Shown in pieces: positions 1 to 11,994 of a DNA stretch of 64,000 bases; positions within the stretch are counted from its first letter, which is position 1, and each line of letters begins with the position of its first letter. This DNA comes from Nymphaea colorata (taxonomy: Eukaryota > Streptophyta > Magnoliopsida > Nymphaeales > Nymphaeaceae), in contig NC_045138.2 of NCBI RefSeq assembly GCF_008831285.2, forward strand, positions 19,563,934 to 19,627,933, in the 5' to 3' direction. A program made the position numbers and the translations under genes. The notes under the pieces were generated by a model. It made no database searches. It worked only from the letters and a program-made list of their open reading frames with translations, and was not told where the DNA came from.

Positions 1-106
1 CGGCAATCTGAATGCTGTGTGGTAGCATTGACAAGATAGGTAGATCCACTAAGGCCAATTCCTGTAAGAAATTTTATTTCAGATTGTCGACTGACTGCAC
101 TAGAAG

Positions 107-600
107 ATGAATACAGACAACACATACACATGGCCAAACAATAGAGAAGATGACAGGCTGATCCTCTGTGGATTTGACTGGTGTCTAACCAGTCCAGTGT
201 GTTCAAAAAAGTGGGGAAATTGCAGTAAATTAAAGGTTCTTTTAGCGGACTTTTCAGATCACAGTTCTTTAATCCTCTCGGTTGAAGTGGGCAATCTTTT
301 TGGCTTTGGTAGATCTCTTGTTGGAGTGGAAGAGAGGGCTGTTACAGATGCTTGGCAGTGATCAAATTCATTCAGAAATTGGAAAATTCTGCATTCCACT
401 TGGCTATATGGGGTAGGAATTGTTTTGATAGTATTTCAAGCCGTATCCATTCCCTTAAAGATGAGATGGATAAGATTCAAACTAATTTAATTTTTTATAT
501 GGGTCGAGGTGATATATCTATCTGCCCATGTTATTCATTCTGTATTATGAGAAGAATTGGGGCAGCCTTTATCTGAGGAAGCTGAAAATTGGCCCCAGAA
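107..600 (+). pseudogene. LINE (non-LTR retrotransposon) endonuclease relic
   Basis: An 84-codon open stretch (107-361) contains TWPNNRED, then a CLTSPVC segment and SDHSSLILS. This order resembles the C-terminal half of the AP-type endonuclease of plant L1-like LINEs, where a TW-NNR motif is followed by an SDH motif carrying the catalytic His. After 361 the similarity continues only across frame changes (a W-rich, K-rich region near 385-480), so the copy is broken. No reverse transcriptase follows. The assignment rests on motif order, not on a database search. Confidence 0.6.
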
Positions 601-699
601 AGTTCACATTGAGATGAAAATCCAAGCTTTTTCTTACTGAAATTTTGAAGCAGCTTTTAGTCTTCTTCTTCATAGCTATCAAGCAACTTTTAATTATGA

Positions 700-1090
700 T
701 TAGAGATGTCAACGAGTCAGATTCGGTGAGATATAATCGTATCTGTTTTTGGATATTCACATATTTGGATTCAAATACAAATACAGAAAAGTTATATCTG
801 AATCGAATCCAAAATCCAATTTCACGATTTGAATCTAACTTTTTTTATTCGTATTCAAATCCAAATTTTGAACAGAATTTGCTTGATTTTCAAACTGTAA
901 GAGCATTAGACATAGGATATTTGTTTTAAAAATGAATCCAGTCTGAATGTGATATGATACTTATGTATATCTGAATTCAATAGGATGTCATTTCTTAAGT
1001 CCAAATCTGATCTGATTTCTTACTTGGATATTACATTTTTTTCATATCCAATTTGTTTGGAACAGTTCAGTCAAATATCCAATACACATA
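700..1090. repeat. AT-rich repetitive block of GGATAT/GGATTCGAAT-like words
   Basis: This stretch repeats short words such as gattcaaat, ggatatt and gaatccaaat in both orientations. It has no credible reading frame. It looks like a degenerate dispersed repeat with internal inverted symmetry. I could not find clean termini or a target duplication. Confidence 0.4.
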
Positions 1091-1366
1091 GCATATATTA
1101 ATATCCCTAAGGTTGATGAATGGAGGTTTGCAGACTTAAACCCACCATTAGGATATTTGATGAAGCAAAGCCTTCGAATTCTTGCCTAAGTAAACCGCCG
1201 GAACTGGTTGCATGACCCAAACAGCTGGGACCAACCAAATACTTTGGACCCGATGTATGTGCTCATGTAATTCTAGATAGTATAATCTGATATGGCCCCT
1301 ATGCCCCTCCAGGCTCCATCTCAATTGACTGTTGATAGCATAATCTGTGAGCATAGCGCGCGCGCT

Positions 1367-1436
<70 letters not shown>
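1367..1436. repeat. (CA)n(TA)n compound microsatellite
   Basis: A CA run passes directly into about 25 TA units. The short ORFs across it, on both strands, are artefacts of the dinucleotide repeat. The flanks (1440-2260) show no gene I can support. Confidence 0.95.
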
Positions 1437-1438
<2 letters not shown>

Positions 1439-2273
1439 CACGGCATATTGACAGAGACATCAGGTTTCAATATCCACCAAAAGACAATGGAGGAGGGGTA
1501 GCATTCAGGCTTATATTTTGTGATTAACAGTACACAGAAACAGATCGCCAATACGGGCAACGAAGAGGACGAACGGCAATGCTGCAACGCCTACCAATAC
1601 ATATATTCCTGATTATTTACTGTCAATAGTATCTGAATGGACAACAATTGGATAACTATGTAGAGTTAAATCAATGTAAACATTTATCAATTAGAAGAGG
1701 AAGAAAAACTCTTGCCTGTGATAGAGATCACAAACAAAAGGAGGGAGAAATCGTAAGGATTTTCCCCACTTTTGTTAAACACCTAAAATAAAAAAGGTTA
1801 CTGAACAAGGTCAGGGCTTTATATAGGAGGCTGCGTCCGTCTAAGCCAAGGAGAGCTAAGTGCCAAAGATCTCTAATCAAATAAAAAAGCAGCAAAGTTT
1901 AAAATAGACATGTTGAACGCCTGGCACAAAGTCATTTGGGAGTTTCTTTACAACTCGCTTCGCTTTGCCATGTGGATATGATCAAATGCATAAGGGATTG
2001 GGGCTACAACTTTGTGTACTACAAAAGGGTTTCGAACATATTTTGCATTTGAAATAAGATGTGCAACCGGACACGAAATCGGTATAAAACCGAAAAAATT
2101 AGGGTTTCAATTGGGAAAGCCATTCTTTCGAAAGAGGGACAGTGAGCAATTTACTTCTTTCAATTTGAGGCCCCCGTTTCATGGCAGAGCAATTTTTTAC
2201 AAAGTAAAAATAAACTGTGTTTGATGTAAAATAAAGTAAAGGCTTTATCCGATGTCCTGACTTACTCACACAT

Positions 2274-2437
2274 GTACCAATTGACGTCCACCACAAGAGG
2301 TCTATGAAAGCTGCAGACAGAACAGAAAAAGGTCAAACGAAAATCCCCCGATCTTCTCAGTACCAACCGACGTCCACCATAAAATGAATTGAGGGTTTCT
2401 TGACCATCGGAGACGGTGGTTTCTCCGACTTATAAAT
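2274..2437 (+). promoter_or_regulatory. Putative promoter of the small membrane-protein gene: duplicated GACGTCCACC motif and TATA box
   Basis: A TATA box (TATAAAT, 2431-2437) lies about 80 bp before the ATG at 2519. Upstream, a 20-bp motif occurs twice in direct orientation: gtaccaattgacgtccacca at 2274 and gtaccaaccgacgtccacca at 2360. Each contains GACGTCC, the core bound by plant bZIP (TGA/CRE-type) factors. Duplication and spacing are seen directly; promoter function is inferred. Confidence 0.45.
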
Positions 2438-2518
2438 TGGGCAGGGGCTATCCTGCCAAGCCAGTCTCCATCCTTCCCACTTTCCTCTCCCCCTTCCTCT
2501 TCGGCTCGCCCAGCAAGC

Positions 2519-2821
2519 ATGGAGATGGAGGACGGTGACAAACGTTCGAAGCTGATTCTGCTTGTCTCTACCGCCCTGTGGCTCCAGTTGTTGGCTTTGC
2601 TCCTTCAAGGTGGAGGAGATTCTTCTGTCTCCGCAACCCCCTTCCACAGGCAGGGCCTGCCTCTGTTTTGCCTCTTCATGGCAGCCCTCGGCGTCGTCTT
2701 CTACAGCTCGCTGGCCTCTGTCTTTCTGCCCCACCGCTTGCCAGCGGCCGTCTCTAGTGCTCTTCTGTGGACATCCATTGTGTCGATCACCTCTGCACTT
2801 TGCTTCCTGTTTACCCTCTAA
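2519..2821 (+). CDS. Small predicted membrane protein, 100 aa, unknown function
   Basis: A single-exon reading frame starts MEMEDGDKRSK, a charged stretch that would sit on the cytosolic side. Three hydrophobic segments follow at about residues 12-30, 47-69 and 76-100, so three membrane spans are plausible. The ATG is about 80 bp downstream of a TATA box and is the first ATG after it. GC content is clearly higher than in the flanks, which favours coding. An overlapping frame (2562-2921) is also open but less regular. I do not recognise the family. It could be a small orphan gene or the remaining end of a larger membrane protein. Confidence 0.5.
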   Translation: MEMEDGDKRSKLILLVSTALWLQLLALLLQGGGDSSVSATPFHRQGLPLFCLFMAALGVVFYSSLASVFLPHRLPAAVSSALLWTSIVSITSALCFLFTL

Positions 2822-3059
2822 AACATCAGTACCAGACGCTTCAGGATGTAGTCCGCCACTATCTCTGCGCTCCCCTTCCTTTGTTCACTGTGCGTGTTCC
2901 CCTATAAATAAGAGACAGTGAGCAATAGAAGTGTATATTGTCCGAACTGCCTGCGAGGTTGGTTATATTCTACTTTCTGGTTTGGTTGCTGGGTGGTTAT
3001 GTATTTGGAAACTTGTGAGCAACCATGATAGAATATTGTGTGTCCCTTACTATTAATGA

Positions 3060-3310
3060 TATATGTTAAGAAAAAGAAGAACGGTTCCAGTCCAGAGATC
3101 TCCTCTCTCTCTCCCTCTGTTCTTTACTCGAAATAACTCCGTTGCCCAGTCCCTCTCTCTCGCTCTCAAGGGGGTTTTGAATTTTGAGCGTCCTCCCTGT
3201 GCTTCTGCCCGTTCGTTCCAACGTAGTTGCCGCCGTCGCCGCTCCGGCGGCCGCCCGGCCTCCTGCGGTTCGAATTCAGAGAACAAGGCTGCTTTTTGAC
3301 GATCATTATG
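3060..3310. other. GC-rich, CT-tract island without a supported gene
   Basis: Two CT-rich tracts (around 3103 and 3150) precede a CpG-rich stretch at 3220-3270. The composition is that of a plant 5' leader or promoter. The ORFs here on both strands (3063-3299 plus, 3053-3481 minus) are low complexity, Arg/Ser/Pro-rich and unrecognisable. From 3310 to 4860 I see only AT-rich DNA, homopolymer tracts and one ctccgcccct sequence near 3765, like the end of the hAT-type MITEs found elsewhere in the window. Confidence 0.3.
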
Positions 3311-4864
3311 CGAATCCATGGTTGGTTGGCTAGTCGTCGTTGTACTTGGCTCCACTGTCACGTTGATCCGAGCGACATTTTCGAGTGAAGACAAATTAAG
3401 ATGCCCTTTTTCGGGCTTCATCTGACGAGGAAACTCACGCGTCACCAGGTGCTGCGTCGGGGACATGTTCGATGAGGTCATCCTCTATCTTTGGGGGTGA
3501 ATAAAATAAACTAGATACACATTCACGCGCCATCACTTGTACGTGTATATTATTGGGTTCCTTTCTTGATACTCTAAAACCTTCTTCCAATTTTTTATTA
3601 AAAAAAAAAAAAAAGAAGAAATGGGCACAAAACCAGGTGCCAGGAACAAATAATTATGAGACGGAGAGTATATAAATACACAAATTGTTGGGAACCACTA
3701 ATGTAAAATTAAATAAATATTGTCCGACCGTGTGGGCAATTGCCTACACACATACACATGTGGCTCCGCCCCTCAAAAACAAATTCTTTTGACGTAGAGT
3801 TTGGAAGTTTAGTTTCGTAACTGGCTAATTAAGCTACATGGTGAAACCAGACGATATGGCCTAGCTCCTATGTGCAAGTTCTTAGTCCGTAACCAGGACG
3901 GTGCTAATGAACCAAGACAAGGTGCTGATAGAGAGCAGGTACTCATAGTCATAGAATCATAGGAATCGAAGCAGGGGGAGGCTGGATGACCTCACCTCCC
4001 TAGATATTTTAAAATTTTAAATTTAAGCTTTGAACATTGTATTTTGGCCAGATCAAAAAAAATTTAAAATACATAATAGCCCAAAGTCAGCAAAGCCTTA
4101 AAGCATGACCTTTGAATGGAAGCTGGTGTGGAACTAATTTTTTTTTTTTTTATCTATAATTTATGCTTTCAACATTCAAATTAAGATGGAGAAGAAAAGG
4201 ATCCATCGTCAGACATCCTTGAAAGGCAATTCAAACGCTAGAGCTCAACGTGTGGATGTCATCGTTCAAATGGACGCGCTTTTGTTTTGAGCAATGCCTA
4301 CTTAACTGCCTTTCCATGTCTCTAGATAGTGTCACATATGGATTATGGCCGCACTCATCGTTAATTCTGTCTTGTAGTGTAGCTTTTCATGAGCTAAGTT
4401 TCAACATTGCCTTTGTTACGGTAGTCTACTTCCTTATTTATATAAAACTTAAATTACTGGAATAGTGGAATACCTAAAAAATTGACGAGATATCACTCGA
4501 CATTATAACAAAATTGCCTAATCAAGAAGCACGTACTAGTTAGTATTGTAAATGCGTATCATGCCATTTCTTTGTTTGTAATATAAATTCGATTTTTTTT
4601 TGTGAAGTTTGAGAGCTGAAAGTCATTTGCATGCGCTTGAAAATTATGAATAATTGATTCAAAGAGGTAGGTACGACCCGGAGCTGATTTAGTTTATCCA
4701 AGTTACTTATGTGCCTTCATTATTTAATTAACTGAATGACATTATTCAGGTTTTCTTTTGTTAATTTATTCTACATATGGTTACTTGGGGTGATACTTCC
4801 GGTCGCCAAGGCCCACCCATTTTCCAGGTTTTCTTTTGTTAAGGCAACAGTGGTGTTCCCTGCT

Positions 4865-6127
4865 GCATTAAATTTGTAAAAATTGGAATTGTCACAGATT
4901 TGTAACCCAGAGCCAGCCAAAGATCACCATTTTTTACAGGAACAGTACGGCACGAGTCAGCAACATCACGTAGATGCCTGAAAAATTTTGTTCTCAATTG
5001 CAGTGAAATCAAAATACATTGGTTTGGATGATCTGTTTCTTCATGTTTAGAAGGCTCATGTTGTGCGGTAATTCAAAACTAGGTTCTTGATTGAAATGGT
5101 TACAGCTGAGCTGAATTTTGAATCACAATCTACATAGAGAAGAAAATACAAACAAACTTGTCTTACCCATATTGAATTTCCAGCGGTTTACCAGTTCTTC
5201 AAAGTCTTCTTTGATCCAAAATCAAATAATTCAAAGCTTGATGGCAAAGCAATAAAACTAACAATGGTAATGCCAATAGTCATCAATACCGTGCAGATAA
5301 TAACCTGGTGCTTCGGCATTGGTTCAATTTCTTTCTCAGACTTTATATCTCCAAGACCTGTGTGGTGAAAAATGTAGTCAACTTGCAAACCAGTTTACCA
5401 ATGGAACCGATGATTCAAGGATAAGACATGGCAGTGAAGTCATGTTCAATGCCAAAAGATGAGGCTGACGACAACAAAAAGAGCAGCACAAGAGAACTCA
5501 TCATAAGAGCCAAACAGATCTGAACCCATCCCTGCAGTATCTCCTACATTGTCACCAACATTATCTGCAATAACCTGCATTCGCAAAAAGATGGAATCTT
5601 CAATAGGCAGTCATACCCTAAAGCAGAAGGTAATGCAAGGAAAGTGTTTAAAATAATGCTAAATCATGAAAATGTATCTTGTTGATTAATTTGTTGTGTA
5701 ATGAACAAATCAAAGAAAAACAGAAGAATCTTTCAACAACAATTCCATCACAAATCCCAAAGCCCAATACTGACAGCAATTTTATTTTTGCCAATATCTT
5801 GAGTAGCCACGATCAGGTAAACAGCAGGTCCAAAACTACAAAGATCAGAAATCTTTTACTAGCACACAAGTAGGAAACCTCTCCATGATGATGACAGAGA
5901 AGAAAAAGGATATACCCATCGATAGTATCAACACAAAGGGTGTTGCCAAATTACAGAACAAAGAGTTACAGGAGGCAGGAGTCCAAAGGAACTTACAGCT
6001 GGATTTCGTGGGTCATCTTCAGGAATGTTTTTCTCCACCTTCCGACAAGATCAGCGACCACATCCACAGCTTTAGTATATATTCCTCCCCCAATTCTTCC
6101 AAAGGGCGCCATTGAAGAACCACCAAC
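4865..6127 (-). pseudogene. Broken fragment of a type I vacuolar H+-pyrophosphatase gene
   Basis: V-PPase is a multi-span tonoplast pump that couples pyrophosphate hydrolysis to proton transport. Three exon remnants read in order on the minus strand. Exon A (6127-5997) encodes [20 protein letters not shown] and then ADLVG. Exon B (5574-5192) encodes [22 protein letters not shown] and later EIEPMPKHQVIICT. Exon C (about 4978-4865) encodes DVADSCRT and [18 protein letters not shown] marks the K+-dependent type I group. Intron borders remain (GTAAGT at 5996, TGCAG before 5574), so this is a genomic fragment and not a retrocopy. It is dead: a one-base loss after ADLVG, another frame change near 5463 and an in-frame TGA at 5415-5417. 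The N-terminal exons and the rest of the C-terminus were not found. From 6130 to 7300 I see no further exon I can defend. Confidence 0.85.
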
Positions 6128-7399
6128 CTGTAAAGGTTGCCCAGCACGAGCCACCATTCCATTACCATCTCCTGTGCAGGCATGAAAAGGAGTTGCAGAG
6201 AAATATGGCCATACCCCTGATAAAGCAAGTAAACATATCAGGTAAGGAAATGATAGACTCCAGCTCTGAACACCATGTGCTGACTAATTGTATGAAGATT
6301 ACCCGTGGCCAAGATGGTATTAATTAGCTGCACGGAACCATTGAAGAGCACCATCTTCCATATGAATTATGAAGAGCAGTTACTCCTCCGCAAGAACCTT
6401 GAGCACAATTACAATTCTTGTCAACGATTAGAAAGCCTATGGGAACAATAGAAACAAAACCACAAGGTTAGGAAATGTTAAGAAAAAACAGGAACCCTGC
6501 CCTGCTACATTGAGGTTATCATTGGCCACCACAATATATTCACGCTGTCATGTTCAACTTTTATAAGTTTTAACCTGTTGGTTTACCTGTTGAAATAGTA
6601 ATATACTGTTAACTTGTTGTCAAATGGCCCTTAAAATGAACACATTCATGTTACCTTGCATTCCAAAGAACACAACATTCATGGTACTGAACGCCCTTAG
6701 AATGCTGCTTTTGGGACACTAACAGGTTGGGTGCACAATAGGCTACGAATGCCGAACAGTTGCAAGTTTATGCTTGAATTGTTCATTTTAAGAAAACTTA
6801 AGAATGTGAACTCATAAAAGTTAAATTGAAAGGAATTTGTCAACAAAAAAGCATTCAACGATCAGACCCATGTTTTAATTGAAGTAAACTCATTAAACTG
6901 TCAATCGCTTCTTCAGTTCTACTCATTCACTGCTTATTTAAGTTAAATAATTAAAGTATCAAGGGAGTCTAATCATCCAAAGCTGATCTTAATGTTCATG
7001 ATCAATTACTTGGATTAAACTAATCAAACTGTTAATTAAAGGAAAATCCAACTAAAATTAGTCATTCACTCCAAGGCAAGAGCTCTTACAAAACTCAGAA
7101 AACCATTTCTGTCCCTCCTTCAAGAAAAAGTAGCCTAACTCAACGTGTATAACTGCTAATGACCTCGGTATATATCTCTTAACAGATATTCTACAATTTT
7201 CTTTCCACCGATCAACTTAATGTGCATTTTGAAATATTCAGAATTTAAAGCTGTATACTTAGGTAAGCGTCTTTACATGTTTAGATAAGGTTATGAGATT
7301 CAAAAAATTTTAAATGTTATTATCGATTGTCATCTAATGCTTTCGTTCAGGCATCTGGTTTTTTTTTTTTTTTTCTCGATCTTCTGCAGTTATAGCAAA

Positions 7400-9700
7400 A
7401 TGTTTCCTACTTCCTTTATGACGGACTACCCGGGAGACTCTATGAGATTCCTGACTCTTTCGATTCATCGCGTCGGGAGCCGGTAGTCTTTTGCTAAGGA
7501 TTATTTGTGAAATTATAAAATAAGGGACGTTTCTAGAATATTTAAAAAAGTGTGGGTGGACTTACAAAATTATATATAAAGAGAGAGAGAGTTTATGGAG
7601 CCCTACCGCCTCTCTTCTTTACCCTCGTTCGAGTAAACTGAAGGAGAAGCGGGAGAGGAAGAGAACGAGGGACGGGGCGAGAGGACGTGAAGGTGAAGGG
7701 GAGAGACGAGAAAGAATAGAGTTGACGAGGGAGCAAGGTTGAGGAGAGAAATAGTTCCGCAGAGAGGTAAGTTCAGTCCAAATTTCTGGTTTTTCCCTTC
7801 AACTTTACATTGTCTTCTTAGATTAGACGATTGAACTACTGTCTTGTTAATTTATTATAAGGAATCTCTGTTTTAACGAGTCTTTGCATGAGATTCTTGG
7901 TAGGATTGGCATTTCTTGACCCAAAAGAGGGTTGAATGGGACGTCCGGTTTGGGATAATGAGGGCTTTCCTTATGTAGATGGTTTGGAATGGAGAATCGA
8001 ACATATGATGGAGAAAAGAGAGAACTTTCAGCATGAGTTAAAAGAGATTACATTATGTGATTTTCATTTGCGACTGTGGTCATGTACGGTTCATTGTTGA
8101 GCCTTGATCAGAGTTAATTTTAATTGAAAAGATGAAACGTATTTATCATGCGCTCGACTAAATTTAACTCTTGTACTAGAATGAAAAGCTTCTATAGTCT
8201 TGTATGGGCTGAAAGTGAAGGGTTCTTATGAGAAAGGATTTGATTCCTGAGTTTGATATGTTAGACTATATTCTTACAGCTAAAGGAAGGACAGCCTGTT
8301 TGGGAGTTTTTATACTAATTAGGATTTTAACTAAATGCAAAAGGGTGAATTTAGGAGGACATGGTCGCGTAGTCATAGGATCCCTAATTGGTGGGGCTAC
8401 TGGACATGTAGTGGGAATGGGTTAAGGTCACTAATTGAGGTTATTGACTAATTATATTATTTAATTATTACTAAGTGTATTGGCTTACGAAACGGCACCC
8501 AAGGACATGCCCGGAGAGCATACTAAATAGAGCCTTGTACTTTGATGACCAGGTCTTAGTATACATAACTTGTCTTGTGGCTTGTTTATTGCAGGTTTGG
8601 GGGTATAGATAATGAACAGGTTTAATATGGCCAGTTTGATGGGGGAACCTGATTTGCTTATGTTAATAGAAGAAGAATGATGATACTCTATGTTATGGCC
8701 GGTTTCTCTAGTGGCTGATTGATGGTACATGCATATATTGCAGTTGCTTAGTTGAATGGTGGAAGAATAATGTAAGGGTAGCATATGCCATAACATATTT
8801 CATCAAGAAATTTAACATCATACATGTACTAATATGCTTCTTATTAGAATCAATGTTATGTTGAAAGGCATAACAGATTATGTAAACATGTTGATGGCTG
8901 CATCTGAGATAAGATTAGTGATTTTATATCTTTTCTTTTAAAGGAAGAACTGATTTTTCATTAAACACGGAAGATTGCCTCATGTGTAACACCCATCTAA
9001 CATGTTACAAGAAGTTAGAGATGGCTGGCAAGGAAGGAAGTTAAGTTTTGAAATGATTTCTTGTTGAATGAGCATAAGATACATGTTAACGTGAACATAT
9101 GGTATAAGAGCCAGATTTTATAAGAGTTAATGATTAAAATTTTCAATTAAGTCTCTATTGTGTCCGGCTGCAAGAGCTGCGTAAGGGTCCTGATCACTAT
9201 GGTAGCCCGCAAGGTGCATGGCCCGGAGGGGTGTGGAGCGATTTCTCTTAATACTCCTGCACGTGTTACTTATGCGGAGTTTGATTGAATATAAGATCGT
9301 CACTAGTTGCAAGATTCCACGAAGGAACGAGTCCTTCAAGGTGGAACCTCAAGTGGAGAGCGGAGGCTTCTTTGAGGCAATAAAGCAAACTTTAAGAAAG
9401 AGATTAACAAAAACAAATCAAGAGTTTAGAAAAAGGAACATATTAGATAGTTCAAATCATTAGAATTTGACTTGCTTCTATGTAATATCATTTTGTTATT
9501 TATTGATGGAACTTAACTTTTGTGATTCTTGACTGGTTGTGTGAATAGAAATGTAATCTGCTCACTGAGTAGTTGGGACTCACTATTAAGTATTTTCCTT
9601 TTAGTTGAGCGACATAGAGCTCGAGCAAGCGCCAAGCATCAGCTGTAGTCAACCCTCCAGTTCCCACTTTAAATACTAGATTCATAGATTTCTCTTTTGC
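7400..9700 (+). mobile_element. Decayed or non-autonomous LTR retrotransposon (5' LTR plus primer-binding site)
   Basis: At 9100-9112 the sequence tggtataagagcc differs by one base from the initiator-tRNA-Met primer-binding site usual in plant LTR elements. Upstream, 7400-9096 has features of a long LTR: TATATATAAA at 7571-7580, a GA-rich transcribed leader and a GTAAGT donor-like site at 7766. Downstream, 9218-9460 holds an 81-codon frame (MARRGVERF) with no recognised gag or pol domain. The 9550-9600 stretch resembles the end of gypsy-type internal regions (gttgggactcac). No pol was found and no 3' LTR could be matched, so it is truncated or of a non-autonomous type. Its boundaries are approximate. 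Its 3' end lies just upstream of PPAN. Confidence 0.5.
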
Positions 9701-10060
9701 TTTGGATGATGTGCTTACATGGCATGTAAAAACAATGTGTGTGTCTCTATTGGGACTACAAAATACATGTACCTGTCGTTTGTGAATGAAAAAATAGTCA
9801 TTACATTTCAAATTTGTGAACCCATGTTACAGTTTAAGTTGAACTTTTATCTTTGGCACCGTTACATTTTGAATTTGGTAAAGGTAATTATAGATTTCTC
9901 CTCACTCCATAGAGCAGGGGCTGACACAGGTGCTCTCTCTCTCTCTCTCTTGCTATAGCCTCAAATGTGCTTTTGAAAACACTCCCAACTAACTGTTTAT
10001 TTGTTTCTCTTTGCTCTACTTGTTCTCCTTTTTTCGGAAGGCCCTTGGTCGAGTCTAGCG

Positions 10061-11954
10061 ATGGCACGCATGCGAAAGGTAGTTCCCTAAGTCCGTATAT
10101 CAATATGAGGTGATGATTGCTGAATGTTTCCTTTTGCTTTCTTATTTTGATTTTCCAACCATTTGGTTGCAGAGGAACAAAAGGAAGGTGTTCATAAAGC
10201 CGGTGGTGAAGGTTAAGCAGCCAGCCATTGACCACGTCACGGGCAACAAGATTCCGAAGAGTTTCGTCTTCTCGAGGGGGAAGGTACCACATTCGCTCAA
10301 GCAGCTGGAGTTAGATCTCCGAAAGTTGATGTCTCCCCATACGGCCCTCAAATTAAAGGTCTTCAATTCACTCTCTCAGGAATATCCTATTGCTTTGATT
10401 TGAAATGCACGGGTTTTGGGTGATTAAGCATTGTAAATTGTTCTTCTTGGTGGCTGTCTTGTGAGGTGGTGTCATTCTTTTTCTTGCAATTATGGGGAAG
10501 AATTTGATTATTTACTTGTTTGAGAAATTCAAGTATTAGCCCTTGGTGTCGATTTTCTTTATTGGCGGTCTGCTATTGAATGTAGGAGTAGTTTTTAACT
10601 TTATCAATGTGCCTGGTTCAAGCAAAGTATTTTGGCAACTTTTTGTTGGGGAAGAGGCCGATTTTATTGAACTTGTTCCTAGCCTGGTTTAGATTCCTGA
10701 CTCTGCCATTGTCTATATGATGCTTATAAAAAGTATAGGTTGAGCATGACGATGAAATAGAGAATCTCTTCTCTAATATTTTTTTCTACTAGTAAAATGC
10801 CTTAGGTATTTCCGAATTATTCGTTCATAATATCATCTTCTTGCTTAACACTTTATATCCATCTTAACACATGCCCACATTCTTTTAATCACAAAGATAT
10901 TGTTTTATCACCTAATATGTCTATCACTTGGTTCCAGTTTATCCATTCTGCTTGAATCCTGCTAGTGGTGTCTTCATCAGCTTCCTTATCTTGTTGTAAC
11001 ATGAAGCTACGTCCTAAAACCTGCTAGTGGTATCTTCATCAATTTCCCCATCTTATTGTGACTGTTTAATTTCCAAATTTTGAACCCTAATCACTTTGTC
11101 ATTAACTCCTCCACCAGACAATTACTTTATCTGTGACTTGTAATCTTTTACTAACCTGTTAGTCATGTTTCTCAGAGTTCAAAAGTTATCATTTCCTTTG
11201 TACCTTGTCGCTGTTCTAGCTAATAAAGCACATTGTGTCATCCAGTTGAGGATAAGATCTGGTGCTGCCTATTCCTGATTTTTGATGGCCATCTTGCATC
11301 CGCTGATATTTTTGGAAGTTAAATGGGATTCTTGTATTGATGTTGTCTTCTTATTCTTGATATAGTTTTGTTTGGAAGTGATATAAAGCAGCACATGTAT
11401 TGCACTTATCTGTTTTCTTTATGAATGGTCTAAGACTCTAAAACATTGGTGTTAAGACTTATGAATGTTCTGACCTACGGGTACTGCTCCAAAGGAGCAG
11501 TACCAGTACCGTACCGGTACGACACCGGTATGGGTACGGGTACGGCGTCGGGTACGGCCTGGGTGCGGCTTTGACTGTGTCGGGTACGGTCAAGTACGCA
11601 AGGTCGAATCCGACCATTTTCAGACTCGGTCAAAGTTGACCGAGTCCAAAATCGTCCATTGCACGTTTTAAAAAACCATTTTTTTCCCTCTCTCTCGCAC
11701 GATGCCTTTGCCCTCTTACCTCACCCCTCTCGTCCCTTGCCTTTTCGCTCCTTTCACCCCTCTTGCCTTTCTCATCCTCTCACCTCTCCCCCCCTTGCCC
11801 CTCTCATTCTTCGCCTTTTCGCCCCTTGGAACTCCCAAAGGACAGATTTTTTGTCTTGAAATTCTTAGTATCTACAAATTTTGGATCATGATTTAATGAT
11901 TTATGAATATGCTATTTTGTTTGTAATTTTTTTGATATATATATATATATATTC

Positions 11955-11994
<40 letters not shown>

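Noticed and set aside
1148-1587. Tyr/Ile-repeat ORFs on both strands
   Set aside because: They are produced by the CA/TA microsatellite, as are similar ORFs at 35788-36018, 52067-52339 and 11901-12125.
3053-3481. 142-aa minus-strand ORF
   Set aside because: It is Arg/Ser/Pro-rich because of the CT-tract and CpG-rich DNA. No domain, no plausible promoter, and it overlaps a similar ORF on the other strand.
9888-10403. ORFs overlapping the first PPAN exons on both strands
   Set aside because: The PPAN exon structure with conserved Brix motifs explains this DNA. The 10110-10403 plus ORF is the PPAN exon read through its flanking introns.
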